Assembly (NCBI GenBank): GCA_029573235.1
Contig: JAKQGX010000037.1
Location: forward strand, 93,397 to 157,396
DNA: 64,000 nt
Direction of reading: 5' to 3'
Source: Bacteroidota bacterium
GTDB taxonomy: Bacteria; Bacteroidota; Bacteroidia; Chitinophagales; Chitinophagaceae
Shown here: piece after piece, positions 8,717 through 17,653 of the stretch
How positions within the stretch are numbered: the stretch's first letter is position 1
How the letters are laid out: the number at the start of each line of letters is the position of its first letter
Notes under the pieces: generated by a model
The model's input: only the letters and a program-made list of their open reading frames with translations
Database searches by the model: none
Told to the model about the DNA's origin: nothing
Translations under genes and position numbers: made by a program

Positions 8717-11248
8717 CTAAAACAAAGTGGGTGCTTGTGAATCATCGGTGCTATCCTCGTTGTCGTTTTTATCTTCTTCGATGAGTAGTGTAATTTCTTT
8801 TACCGTGTCATTCCCCAACTTAGTACCTATTGTTTTCCAACCGGAGACATCTATGGTTTCTGCCAGCTCGATGATTTCTTCTGTCCATTCAGATTTTTTC
8901 TTGCCGCTCTTTATGGTTATGCTCGGATTTTGTTGTGTGGTCACTGCTATTAGCTTGTTACCTTCACCTTCTTTGATAAACTGGTATTGGCTTTTCAGTG
9001 TTTTTGATTCTATTACAAATCGCTTGGCGTAGTGCTGGTTTCCTTTGGCATCGTAGTAAATAGCAGTAATCGTTTTTTCCGGATTGAATTTTTCTATCAA
9101 CATTAGGTTGTCGGTATCGTAGCGGTTGGTCAATTCAAAATCCGAAATTTCGTAGCTGCCGTTTTGGTAAAAGCTGATAATGGTTTCCCCTTCATCAAAC
9201 ATGCCCAACAGTTTCCCATTGCCTTCTTTATTCAGCCTGCCAACGGTTTCATCAAACCATATTTTTTGACCGCTAAGGGTGGAGCGTCCTTTTTCTTTAA
9301 ACTTCACACTTTTTATAGGGTACTTCGTTACTTGATTGCCACCGGCGCTACGTCCTTTTATTTCTATGTTTTCAAACGGGAAATCAAACAGTTTGTTTCG
9401 GGCTTTACTACCCGGAGATAAGGTGAGCGAAACGATTTCAGCTTCGCCATTGGCATTCGCGGTGAAGTATAGCACTTTACTATTTGCGTTGCCTTTCGTA
9501 AGGTCGTATTCTTTATCGCGGGTGATGCCGGTTACGTTAAATCGTTTGGCATACGCAATACCGGTTTTGCCATCTACATAAAGCATATTGTAGGTCGTAC
9601 GCTCATCATTCTTTCGGAAGACATCTAAGTGAATAATATCTTTTCCTACAAAAGTTTTATCGGCTACTTTGGTCACTTGCATCTTACCGTCTTTTCGGAA
9701 AACGATAATCTGATCTATATCAGCACATTCAAACGCCAGCTCATCTTTCTTTAAGCCGGTGCCAATGAAACCCTCTTTTCTATTGACGTAGAGTTTGGTG
9801 TTGGCAATGGCTACATGCGTTATTTGTATGGTTTCAAACGGACGAATTTCGGTTTTGCGTTCCCGGTCTTTACCATATTTTTTTAAAAGGTTTTCGTAAT
9901 AGGCAATTGCATACTGCGTAAGGTGCTCTATGTTATATTGTACGTCCTCAATATCTTTTTCAATGCCTTTTATTAATTCATCTGCTTTAAAGGCATCGTA
10001 TTTTGAAATACGTTTGATACGGATTTCTGTGAGCTTTACGATGTCTTCTCTTGTAACCGTTCTTTTTAATAATGTTAAGAAAGGTTGAAGCCCCTTTTCG
10101 ATAGCGAGCAATACCCCTTCCCACGTTGTTTCTTCTTCAATGAGGCGGTAAATTCGATTTTCAATAAACAACTTTTCGAGGGATGAGTAGTGCCAGTTGT
10201 CTTCCAACTCACCCAGTTTTATTTCCAGTTCTTTTAAGAGCAGAGCTTTAGTATGCGCTACGGATTGCTTCAGTAGCTCATTTACACCTACGAAAGTTGG
10301 CTTTTCATCTATGATGACACAAGCATTCGGTGATATGGATATTTCACAATCGGTAAAGGCATACAAGGCATCAATCGTTTGGTCGGTAGAAACACTCGGC
10401 GTGAGGTGCACTATCAATTCTACTTCTTTTGCCGTGTTATCCACCACGCTTTTTATCTTAATTTTTCCATTATCATTTGCCTTCAAGATGCTATCCACCA
10501 ACTGCGAGGTAGTTACACCATAAGGAACATTTTTTATCGCCAGTGTTTTTTTATCTACCTCTTCTATCTTGGTGCGTACCCTTATTTTTCCGCCTCGCAG
10601 CCCTTGGTTGTAATTGGAAACATCGATCATGCCACCGGTTGCAAAGTCGGGATATAGTTCAAATTTTTTGGCTTTCAAATGAAGGATGGAGGCTTCAATC
10701 AATTCGCAAAAATTATGAGGTAGAATCTTAGTGGACAAGCCAACTGCAATGCCTTCTACGCCCTGTGCCAACAGTAAGGGAAATTTCATCGGAAGCGCAA
10801 TAGGCTCTTGTTTTCTACCGTCGTAGCTCAGTTGCCATTCGGTAGTTTTGCCATTGAAGGCTACTTCTAAAGCAAATTTTGATAACCTCGCTTCGATATA
10901 ACGAGGAGCGGCAGCGCTATCGCCGGTACGCACATCACCCCAGTTGCCTTGTGTATCTATCAGCAAATCTTTTTGCCCCATGTTAATCATGGCTTCACCA
11001 ATAGAGGCATCGCCGTGCGGATGGTACTGCATGGTTTGCCCAATGATGTTGGCCGCTTTGTTGTAGCGCCCATCGTCCATCTCTTTCATCGCATGAAGAA
11101 TGCGGCGTTGCACCGGCTTCAATCCATCATCTACTTCGGGCACGGCACGTTCTAATATAACATAGCTCGCATAGTCTAAAAACCAATTTTTATACATATC
11201 TCCCACATGCATAGATGAGGGCATGGCTTGTTCGTTATTATCCTCCAT
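8717..11248 (-). CDS. parC: DNA topoisomerase IV subunit A (GyrA/ParC family)
   Basis: 843-residue type II topoisomerase breakage-reunion subunit. The active-site tyrosine is Y117 in AAPRYIEARLSK. The winged-helix region has YHPHGDASIGEAM, and the C-terminal part carries degenerate beta-pinwheel blades. The pattern LLIDTQGNWGDVRTGDS is that of Bacteroidota ParC rather than GyrA. ATG 11248 lies four codons inside a longer TTG frame and is preferred. The residue at the position of quinolone-relevant E. coli ParC Ser80 is Ala here, while the nearby Glu84 equivalent is kept. ParE is not in the window. Divergent from glmM across a 278-bp gap. Confidence 0.93.
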   Translation of the reverse strand: MEDNNEQAMPSSMHVGDMYKNWFLDYASYVILERAVPEVDDGLKPVQRRILHAMKEMDDGRYNKAANIIGQTMQYHPHGDASIGEAMINMGQKDLLIDTQGNWGDVRTGDSAAAPRYIEARLSKFALEVAFNGKTTEWQLSYDGRKQEPIALPMKFPLLLAQGVEGIAVGLSTKILPHNFCELIEASILHLKAKKFELYPDFATGGMIDVSNYNQGLRGGKIRVRTKIEEVDKKTLAIKNVPYGVTTSQLVDSILKANDNGKIKIKSVVDNTAKEVELIVHLTPSVSTDQTIDALYAFTDCEISISPNACVIIDEKPTFVGVNELLKQSVAHTKALLLKELEIKLGELEDNWHYSSLEKLFIENRIYRLIEEETTWEGVLLAIEKGLQPFLTLLKRTVTREDIVKLTEIRIKRISKYDAFKADELIKGIEKDIEDVQYNIEHLTQYAIAYYENLLKKYGKDRERKTEIRPFETIQITHVAIANTKLYVNRKEGFIGTGLKKDELAFECADIDQIIVFRKDGKMQVTKVADKTFVGKDIIHLDVFRKNDERTTYNMLYVDGKTGIAYAKRFNVTGITRDKEYDLTKGNANSKVLYFTANANGEAEIVSLTLSPGSKARNKLFDFPFENIEIKGRSAGGNQVTKYPIKSVKFKEKGRSTLSGQKIWFDETVGRLNKEGNGKLLGMFDEGETIISFYQNGSYEISDFELTNRYDTDNLMLIEKFNPEKTITAIYYDAKGNQHYAKRFVIESKTLKSQYQFIKEGEGNKLIAVTTQQNPSITIKSGKKKSEWTEEIIELAETIDVSGWKTIGTKLGNDTVKEITLLIEEDKNDNEDSTDDSQAPTLF

Positions 11249-11489
11249 ATCTGGTCGCAAATCTCAATCGCAAAAAAACAATTTCCAAATGCAAAAATGT
11301 TATCAATCGTATTTGCCCTTTGGAGTATGCGATTTCTCTTATTTATTCTTTAGCTGGCATACTGCCAATATAGCCACAACAAGAAGTTGTATGCTGAAAG
11401 CTATGGTGTGCTTGTAGATGAGGAGTATATTGAAATGAAATCACTATACATGTGCAAAAAAATATCTGCCCATACAACAAGCATTACTT

Positions 11490-11497
11490 TATCTTCG
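11490..11497 (+). promoter_or_regulatory. -7 box (TATCTTCG) for glmM
   Basis: TATCTTCG is the common TTCG variant of the Bacteroidota -7 element, 29 nt upstream of the glmM ATG. It lies in the divergent parC/glmM region (11249-11526), where I see no other feature. Confidence 0.45.
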
Positions 11498-11526
11498 CTT
11501 TCCAATTTTTTTTTTAGAAAGAACCT

Positions 11527-12921
11527 ATGGCGTTAATAAAATCTATCTCTGGCATTCGTGGTACTATTGGTGGTCAGCCCGGAACAGCACTCACTCCTAT
11601 TGATGTTGTAAAATTTACCGGTGCTTATGCAGCTTGGATTAAAACTCAAAAGAACAAAAGCAAGAAGATAATTGTAGGAAGAGACGGACGAATATCCGGA
11701 GAAATGGTTCGCAACTTAGTAGTAGCCACGTTGCAAAGTACCGGATTGGATGTCATCGATACCGGACTCAGCACTACGCCAACCGTGGAGATGGCAGTAA
11801 AAATGGAAAAAGCAGCCGGAGGCATCATCCTTACTGCCAGCCACAACCCTAAAGAGTGGAATGCATTGAAACTATTGAATAGTGATGGCGAATTTATTAG
11901 CGCGAATGATGGACAGTGGATTTTGGACTATGCTGATAAGAACGAAAACGAATTTGTAGAAGTAAACAAACTGGGTACCCTTACTACCGACGACAGCTTT
12001 ATCCAAAAGCACATTGATGAAATACTGAAACACCCTTTGGTAGATGTGAAAGCCATTACTGATAAGGGTTTTAAGATAGTAGTTGATCCGGTAAATTCTA
12101 CCGGAGCTATTGCTGTTCCTCCATTATTAAAAGCACTTGGCGTAAAGGAAGTGCTGATGATAAATGAAGAAGTGACCGGAAACTTTGCACACAATCCGGA
12201 GCCACTACCTGAGCACTTGCGTGACTTGTGCAAAACAGTAGAAAAACAAAAAGCACATCTTGGTATTGCTGTTGACCCCGATGTAGATCGCTTGTGTTTT
12301 GTATGCGAAGACGGCAGTTTGTTTGGTGAAGAATACACCTTAGTAGCTGTTGCAGACTATGTGTTGACACATAAAAAAGGTAATACCGTATCGAATATGT
12401 CGTCCACCAGAGCCTTGAGAGATGTAACAGAAAAACATGGCGGCACCTACCAGCCCAGCGCCGTAGGTGAGGTGAATGTAGTGACCAAAATGAAGGCTAC
12501 GAAAGCGGTGATTGGTGGCGAAGGAAATGGAGGTATTATCGTTCCGGAATTACATTACGGCAGAGATGCGTTGATCGGTATTGCTTTATTCCTTTCACAT
12601 TTAGCTAAATTTGGAAAATCTATTAAAGCACTTCGCAACAGCTATCCTGACTATTTTATTTCTAAAAATAAAATTGAATTGAATGAACGCATGAACGTTC
12701 AGGATATTTTTTCCATCATTAAAGACAAGTACAAAAAACAACCTATCAATACTGAAGATGGTTTGAAAATTGAATTTGACAAAGATTGGGTGCACTTGCG
12801 CACGTCCAATACCGAGCCAATCATCCGCATTTATTCTGAGAGTATCAATGAAACGACTGCTAATAATATTGCCAAGCGTATCATGGAAGACATCAAAGAA
12901 ATCATGATGAAGGTTTCTTAA
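11527..12921 (+). CDS. glmM: Phosphoglucosamine mutase / alpha-D-phosphohexomutase
   Basis: 464 residues of the phosphohexomutase superfamily, converting glucosamine 6-phosphate to glucosamine 1-phosphate on the way to UDP-GlcNAc for peptidoglycan. The phosphoserine loop TASHNP has catalytic S105. The metal loop is DPDVDR (D250, D252, D254), the sugar loop is GEGNGGII, and the phosphate-binding loop is RTSNTEP from R425. All four conserved loops are intact and the length is normal. Substrate choice within the superfamily (GlmM versus phosphomannomutase) cannot be proven from motifs alone, but GlmM is the usual Bacteroidota call for this form. The last 20 bp overlap the end of the HEAT-like ORF on the other strand. 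Confidence 0.9.
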   Translation: MALIKSISGIRGTIGGQPGTALTPIDVVKFTGAYAAWIKTQKNKSKKIIVGRDGRISGEMVRNLVVATLQSTGLDVIDTGLSTTPTVEMAVKMEKAAGGIILTASHNPKEWNALKLLNSDGEFISANDGQWILDYADKNENEFVEVNKLGTLTTDDSFIQKHIDEILKHPLVDVKAITDKGFKIVVDPVNSTGAIAVPPLLKALGVKEVLMINEEVTGNFAHNPEPLPEHLRDLCKTVEKQKAHLGIAVDPDVDRLCFVCEDGSLFGEEYTLVAVADYVLTHKKGNTVSNMSSTRALRDVTEKHGGTYQPSAVGEVNVVTKMKATKAVIGGEGNGGIIVPELHYGRDALIGIALFLSHLAKFGKSIKALRNSYPDYFISKNKIELNERMNVQDIFSIIKDKYKKQPINTEDGLKIEFDKDWVHLRTSNTEPIIRIYSESINETTANNIAKRIMEDIKEIMMKVS

Positions 12922-13228
12922 TCTTCGGGTAATTCACTATAGCAAGGAGCGCATATTTCTTTACTTTCTTTATTGCATCCAGGTATTTTTTCTTTACGCC
13001 ATTGTCGGCTTCATGGGCGCAAAGGGTTTCGATTTTGGGCATCAGCTCAGTGTATTGTGCTGTCTTCAGTTTTAGTATTTCTGCAAGTGCCGATGCAGCT
13101 GCCCAGCGTAATACGGTTCCATTGTTTTCTGCTTGACGCAAATGAGGAGCAATGCTGTTTTCGAATTTGTCACTACAAATGTATGGTGGTAAAAAGAGGT
13201 GATGATTACATATTGTTGATGGCAGCAT
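12902..13228 (-). CDS. Short HEAT-repeat-like protein, possibly a 3' remnant
   Basis: 108 residues. The part from about SDKFENSIAPHL to YLDAIKKVKK looks like two alpha-helical HEAT-type repeats (APHLRQAENNGTVLRWAAAS, then LMPKIETLCAHEAD). The first 18 residues (MLPSTICNHHLF...) look unlike folded protein and lie in the 23-bp overlap with the CotH gene and just after it. An in-frame TAG sits eight codons upstream, so the frame cannot be longer. It may be a small helical protein translationally coupled to CotH, or the surviving 3' end of a larger HEAT protein. No function can be assigned. Confidence 0.55.
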   Translation of the reverse strand: MLPSTICNHHLFLPPYICSDKFENSIAPHLRQAENNGTVLRWAAASALAEILKLKTAQYTELMPKIETLCAHEADNGVKKKYLDAIKKVKKYALLAIVNYPKIKKPSS

Positions 13229-14492
13229 CCATCCAAGCCATTCGTCGTTCTAAAAAAGAGGTCAAATACTTCACCTGCGCATCAAAGGAAAGGTAGCCTT
13301 GCGGTACTGCCCAACTTGGATCATTGAAATTGGGCCACAGAAGAAAGTTGGCTTTTTGACTGGCATCTAAATATTCGGAAAGCTTGTGAATATTGGATAA
13401 TACCGCATTAATGGAGGGCTTATACAAGTTCCAATGACTCTTTACATTTCTTCTAAAAGCAGTGTCTTGATACATCCGCCCGAACCAATAACTGTTTAAC
13501 ACAAACCATCCATTTGGGTCTGTACTTTCTGTATGTTCAATATGATTTCCAGCACTGAGGTCAAAGTCCCAAATAGGACCCATCACAAGTTTGCCATTCC
13601 GGTTTTTAAAGAAATACACACTGGAAAAATCTTTGGAGTCGATGTTTTTAAAAAGCTCCGAGTAAATAAACCATTGTATCATACTCGTTTCGTCAAAGTA
13701 TTTTCGGAACCCTTTTACTGGGTCAGCAAAATCATCACTATATAGCGCTTGCTCTGCCGTTTGAAGGTAATTGGTAATGTAGCTCAACTGTTCCGGCGAG
13801 GGGGCTTCCGGTGATTTGATTTGAATCGGAAATTTCTGCCCCATAAAATAGGGTTCATCTTCTTGAGGTGCTCTTGCATTAATTTCTAATAAATATCCAC
13901 CGGTTAGGAAGGGTGTATCATTATATGATGGCGTTAATTCAGGAATGTTGACACGGTTTTCTCCAACCTCAACTTGGTCGGTGAATAAATAATTCCCTTG
14001 ATGTTTTCCATTCAAATATACCTCTACATAATGTAGCGACGGAGGATATGGAGAGCCAATATCAGCGGCAAGTTGATATGCCAGATAGTTTCTCATAAGG
14101 GTTTTATCTGCATAGTTTGCTAGCAGCACCCATTCTTTTTCGGCATATAAATTAAAGAGGCCTTTCTTTTCATTGAATTTTATTTTGTAAGGCTTCTTAG
14201 GCATATCCACCCAGGTAGAGTTTCCCCTGCCTTTTATTTTTCCCGCTATGGATAATATGGTGTCTCCTTCTTCAGGCACCGAAGGAAAGAAATCAAATTG
14301 CGCATCAATATAATTGCTCTTGGTGATTTTCTGGGTGCTATCAAAAGATATGTACAGCTTGGCTAGTGGTGATGGTGGTACGTTTTCTGGCAAAATTTTT
14401 TCTCGTTGCTTACAACCTGTATTGAAAAAAATAGACGCAAGCAATAAGGCGTGTATGACACGATGGAATGCTATTTTGTTTCTAACATACAT
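13206..14492 (-). CDS. CotH kinase-family lipoprotein
   Basis: 428 residues starting at ATG 14492, with a lipoprotein signal peptide ending in the lipobox FFNTGC (C27), so exported and lipid-anchored. The body is a CotH domain: KGRGNSTW, PKKPYKIKF, WVLLANYADKTLMRN, and the late motif MGPIWDFDLSAGN that corresponds to the metal-binding region of CotH. The spore-coat CotH proteins are atypical protein kinases. Bacteroidota homologs are surface or periplasmic and mostly uncharacterised. A GTG start at 14531 would add 13 residues but spoil the signal peptide. Confidence 0.86.
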   Translation of the reverse strand: MYVRNKIAFHRVIHALLLASIFFNTGCKQREKILPENVPPSPLAKLYISFDSTQKITKSNYIDAQFDFFPSVPEEGDTILSIAGKIKGRGNSTWVDMPKKPYKIKFNEKKGLFNLYAEKEWVLLANYADKTLMRNYLAYQLAADIGSPYPPSLHYVEVYLNGKHQGNYLFTDQVEVGENRVNIPELTPSYNDTPFLTGGYLLEINARAPQEDEPYFMGQKFPIQIKSPEAPSPEQLSYITNYLQTAEQALYSDDFADPVKGFRKYFDETSMIQWFIYSELFKNIDSKDFSSVYFFKNRNGKLVMGPIWDFDLSAGNHIEHTESTDPNGWFVLNSYWFGRMYQDTAFRRNVKSHWNLYKPSINAVLSNIHKLSEYLDASQKANFLLWPNFNDPSWAVPQGYLSFDAQVKYLTSFLERRMAWMDAAINNM

Positions 14493-14578
14493 GAGGTACG
14501 TTTTGCAATTAGGAGATGGAAAAGTAAGCACTAATTATGTTGTATTCGATATTTCAATGAATAAATATTTTTTGCTGC

Positions 14579-14619
14579 AAAAAACAATATTGCCGCTCGG
14601 AAATTCCCAAGCGGCAATA
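14579..14619 (-). terminator. Rho-independent terminator of the TSP3/OmpA gene
   Basis: A 10-bp perfect stem TATTGCCGCT/AGCGGCAATA (arms 14588-14597 and 14610-14619) is followed on the minus strand by a run of six T. It sits 25 nt past the stop of the OmpA gene. Confidence 0.8.
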
Positions 14620-14644
14620 GGTATATTGATGATGATTGATGAAC

Positions 14645-16363
14645 TTATTTTCTAAGATTGGGGAATGGTGGAGGTACGTTAGAGAACCCATCTTCACCCT
14701 CTGCCGCTACTCTATAGGTAATGGTGTTGGCGTTACCAGGTTGTCCATATTGGAATATGAAACGATTTCTATCGATGCCATATTTTTCACTCAGGTAATT
14801 GATAGCTGCTTCCACACGATCCCATGAGCGTTGTTCTTGTGCCTTGCTGCCCATACCCATACCTGTTATAACTACTTTACAAGTTGGATTGGCTTTCATG
14901 TTGGCTGCCAAGCTGGCTAAGGTAGATTGGTGAACCGATTTGATGTGTGCCGAGTTGTTGTCGAATACCAAGGCTCCACTTGCGATGTTAGAACAAGGTG
15001 TTGCGGATACAAAGCAATCGGGGCAAGGACATTTACCAATACCATCTTCATCTACTGGTTGACATTCGGTTGGCGTGATTAATTGTTTATCGCGATAGTC
15101 AGGTACGCCATCACCATCTGTATCCAAAGGACAACCGTTTACATCTACCGGCACACCATCCGGTGTACCCGGACATTTGTCAAATTGATCGGCAATACCA
15201 TCACTGTCTTCATCACCCATGATAGCATTTCCACCACCGGTATAGATGAGAGGATTTATCCAATACAAGGGTTCGACACTCCTTTTCGAGTTACCTACAT
15301 TGAAGTTTAACCCTAATGAAAGGTAGTTAACCATATCATTGTTTTGACTGAATACCGGGTCGCCCCAAGTTTGTTCAGCCCAACGTTGTCCGTCTATTAA
15401 ATCATCTTCATGTGGAATGGTGATACGGTCTTCAATAGCGATATTCATAAATCTATTGATACGGAATTGCATACCCAAACCGGCACTATAACAGAAGTCA
15501 ATACTGTATTTACCAAAGATGCCGGGTCTTCTTTTACCTCTTTCATTTTCGGCATCGGTTTCATACGTATTATCCATTTGCGCTTTTAATCCTTTTTGGA
15601 TTTTACGGTAATTCTTATGACGGTACTGATCCATATTGCCCATCATTTCAGCAAAATCATATTTCTCGCCATTGGCATTGAGTGCATTGATGCGTGTATT
15701 AAATAAGAAGCCACCGATACCTACGAACCCATAAAAGTTCATCGAGGTACGAGCCTTGTGGAAGCGAATATTATTGGTATTTACCATAAAGTCAACATTC
15801 AACTGACGTGCCGTAGAGCGATAGTTGTAGTTGATGTATTCTTTGGGTTGGGTTACATTTCCTTCATTATCTCTGAAAGCACCTACATAACCGTTCTCTG
15901 TCCAAGCCGGATTATAACGGTAGTTTCCGGTTTGTTGCCATTGCAATCCTTTAGCCATGCCTGCCATAAACTGCAAACGGGTAGAGAACGAATAGCCCCA
16001 AGCCTTTCTAACATGGGCGCTGAAGGCATAACCACCGCCATCCCACAGCATTAGGGTGGGTACATCTGCAGTGTAGTTTAGCAAGCCAACGGCAATACCT
16101 ATTTCCCACATATCACGAGGCTTTGCAGGATAATGATATTCATTTTTAAGAAAACGACGATGCTGATCCATGCGGCGCTTCGGGATGTAGTTAGAGTCAA
16201 GTACATTGTAGGGCATTCCAGAATAGGTCATGCGTTGCTCGTGCCAACTGCTGCTTGAGGACTCGGAACTTTGCATCATCCTTACTGTTTCTGTTTGCGC
16301 CGACACTTGTTGCGACCATCCGCCTATTAAGAAGGCAATCAGTAATAATAATTGTGATTTCAT
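14645..16363 (-). CDS. OmpA-family outer-membrane protein with thrombospondin type 3 repeats
   Basis: 572 residues: signal peptide (MKSQLLLLIAFLIGGWSQQVSAQ), a long beta-strand-rich N-terminal region (about 80-370) that should form an outer-membrane barrel, then calcium-binding TSP3 repeats (DEDSDGIADQFDKCPGTPDG and DTDGDGVPDYRD), then an OmpA-like C-terminal domain. In that last domain the usual TD of GHTD is replaced (ITGMGMG), while SWDRVEAAINYL keeps the Arg position, so peptidoglycan binding may be altered. Family role: structural link between outer membrane and cell wall. It has its own terminator. Confidence 0.88.
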   Translation of the reverse strand: MKSQLLLLIAFLIGGWSQQVSAQTETVRMMQSSESSSSSWHEQRMTYSGMPYNVLDSNYIPKRRMDQHRRFLKNEYHYPAKPRDMWEIGIAVGLLNYTADVPTLMLWDGGGYAFSAHVRKAWGYSFSTRLQFMAGMAKGLQWQQTGNYRYNPAWTENGYVGAFRDNEGNVTQPKEYINYNYRSTARQLNVDFMVNTNNIRFHKARTSMNFYGFVGIGGFLFNTRINALNANGEKYDFAEMMGNMDQYRHKNYRKIQKGLKAQMDNTYETDAENERGKRRPGIFGKYSIDFCYSAGLGMQFRINRFMNIAIEDRITIPHEDDLIDGQRWAEQTWGDPVFSQNNDMVNYLSLGLNFNVGNSKRSVEPLYWINPLIYTGGGNAIMGDEDSDGIADQFDKCPGTPDGVPVDVNGCPLDTDGDGVPDYRDKQLITPTECQPVDEDGIGKCPCPDCFVSATPCSNIASGALVFDNNSAHIKSVHQSTLASLAANMKANPTCKVVITGMGMGSKAQEQRSWDRVEAAINYLSEKYGIDRNRFIFQYGQPGNANTITYRVAAEGEDGFSNVPPPFPNLRK

Positions 16364-16791
16364 CTATCAATATTTTCTTTTAGAAATGGAAACTGATAAG
16401 TGTTGTTTATGGCACTTGTTTTCGTGCTTTTCACAGGTATCATTTTCTTTTTTGTAGTGATAGCATTTTGTTGAGAACACTAACACTACTATTTTTTTCA
16501 GGTGTAAAAGTATAAGTGCCACGAAAAACCACTAATCAATTGGTGCCCAATAACACGAAAATAACATGGTCGCAACAGGCTATTTACATATAAAAATCCG
16601 CGTTGTGCGAGAGCTATACGTTGTATTAATAATAGTTTTTGTTCTCAAAAAGATCATTTATCAACTTTGCTTTTGATGATTTAATTTATTGCTAGTCACT
16701 TTTGATGGTTGAATAAATGAAATACCCTCTAGCGCTAAAAAAGCATACAGCAGTGCGCTGTATGCTAGTAATATTAATAATCTGTCGGTTG
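16364..16791. other. 428-bp intergenic region
   Basis: Between the start of the TSP3/OmpA gene and the end of the next minus-strand gene. It holds the terminator at 16742-16766 and presumably the OmpA promoter (a weak TACTTTTA match on the minus strand near 16505). The remaining 250 bp show no convincing ORF, tRNA or known RNA motif. Confidence 0.5.
16737..16766 (-). terminator. Rho-independent terminator
   Basis: A perfect 10-bp inverted repeat AGCATACAGC/GCTGTATGCT with a 5-nt loop, followed on the minus strand by five T. It lies 26 nt past the stop of the 16792-17541 gene. Confidence 0.8.
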
Positions 16792-17541
16792 CTAAAAGCA
16801 AAAACCAATACAAAGTCCTGTGCGAATACCAAATGCTGGCAAGCTACCTTTGGTTCTTACGCCATTGTCATCTACTTCCGATTCAAATTTTCTTCCGGAG
16901 ATGCTAAATTCGTTGAGGTCTTTTATGAGTTTTTGCCGGTCGCTAGGTGATTGGGTACTTAAGTCGGTATTGGAAGTTAATTTTATGTTGGTGCTTCCAT
17001 ATGAAGGTCCAAGTATCCACCAATCAATCAGTACTCTTCCAATATGCCATTGCGCTCCTAATAACAGTCCACCGGTAATAGAAGTAGCATTTCCTTCTAA
17101 TGGAATGATGCGTGTTTTGCCGTTGTCTTCTTCATAAGAATAAGAGGTTTTAATGGAATATCCTCCTATTCTGGCGAATGGTGCCACATAAAAACCTTGC
17201 AAGGGCTTCTTCCCAAAGTAGTATCGAAACTCGGGGGTGATGGCCCAGTTACTCATTTGGGTTTCGTTGATTATACTGGTAGCAATGGTGTCATCGTCTG
17301 CTGCTTTTACCAAACTGTTTTTAAATGGTAAGTTGGAGGATGGTTGAAAACGCACACCCAAACTCACACTCATCTTTGGCGTCAGTCCTCTTTCATATTG
17401 CAATGATATCGTTTTCAGTGGCAGTGAAAACAAATTTAGTTTTACATGGTTCTTCTTGAAATCATTATCAGAAGCGTCTTTTGCAAATGAAGGTGCTGAA
17501 AGTAAGGCACTGCCTGCGAGTATTAAGAACAACTGTTTCAT
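16792..17541 (-). CDS. Outer-membrane beta-barrel protein, DUF3575-like
   Basis: 249 residues with a signal peptide (MKQLFLILAGSALLSAPSFA). The mature part alternates hydrophobic and polar residues and includes HVKLNLFSLPLKTISLQYER and EFRYYFGKKPLQGFYVAPF, the style of small DUF3575/OmpW-like barrels, ending in LCIGFCF with an aromatic last residue as many outer-membrane proteins do. A weak promoter is visible: TTG (17586-17584), a 21-nt gap, then TAACTTTA (17562-17555) on the minus strand. Function unknown. Confidence 0.75.
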   Translation of the reverse strand: MKQLFLILAGSALLSAPSFAKDASDNDFKKNHVKLNLFSLPLKTISLQYERGLTPKMSVSLGVRFQPSSNLPFKNSLVKAADDDTIATSIINETQMSNWAITPEFRYYFGKKPLQGFYVAPFARIGGYSIKTSYSYEEDNGKTRIIPLEGNATSITGGLLLGAQWHIGRVLIDWWILGPSYGSTNIKLTSNTDLSTQSPSDRQKLIKDLNEFSISGRKFESEVDDNGVRTKGSLPAFGIRTGLCIGFCF

Positions 17542-17653
17542 ACTATTCTTTTGGTAAAGTTACAGTATCCGTTGGGGCTAAGGCAATACCTTACATTGGG
17601 TATTTTATAGCTATTTCTTTGAATACAACAAGTGCTGTTGACAAGGATTCAAA

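Noticed and set aside
8083..8784. Plus-strand open frame of 233 codons
   Set aside because: Antisense to the OmpA gene and the end of parC; composition is Ser/Leu-rich as expected for a shadow frame.
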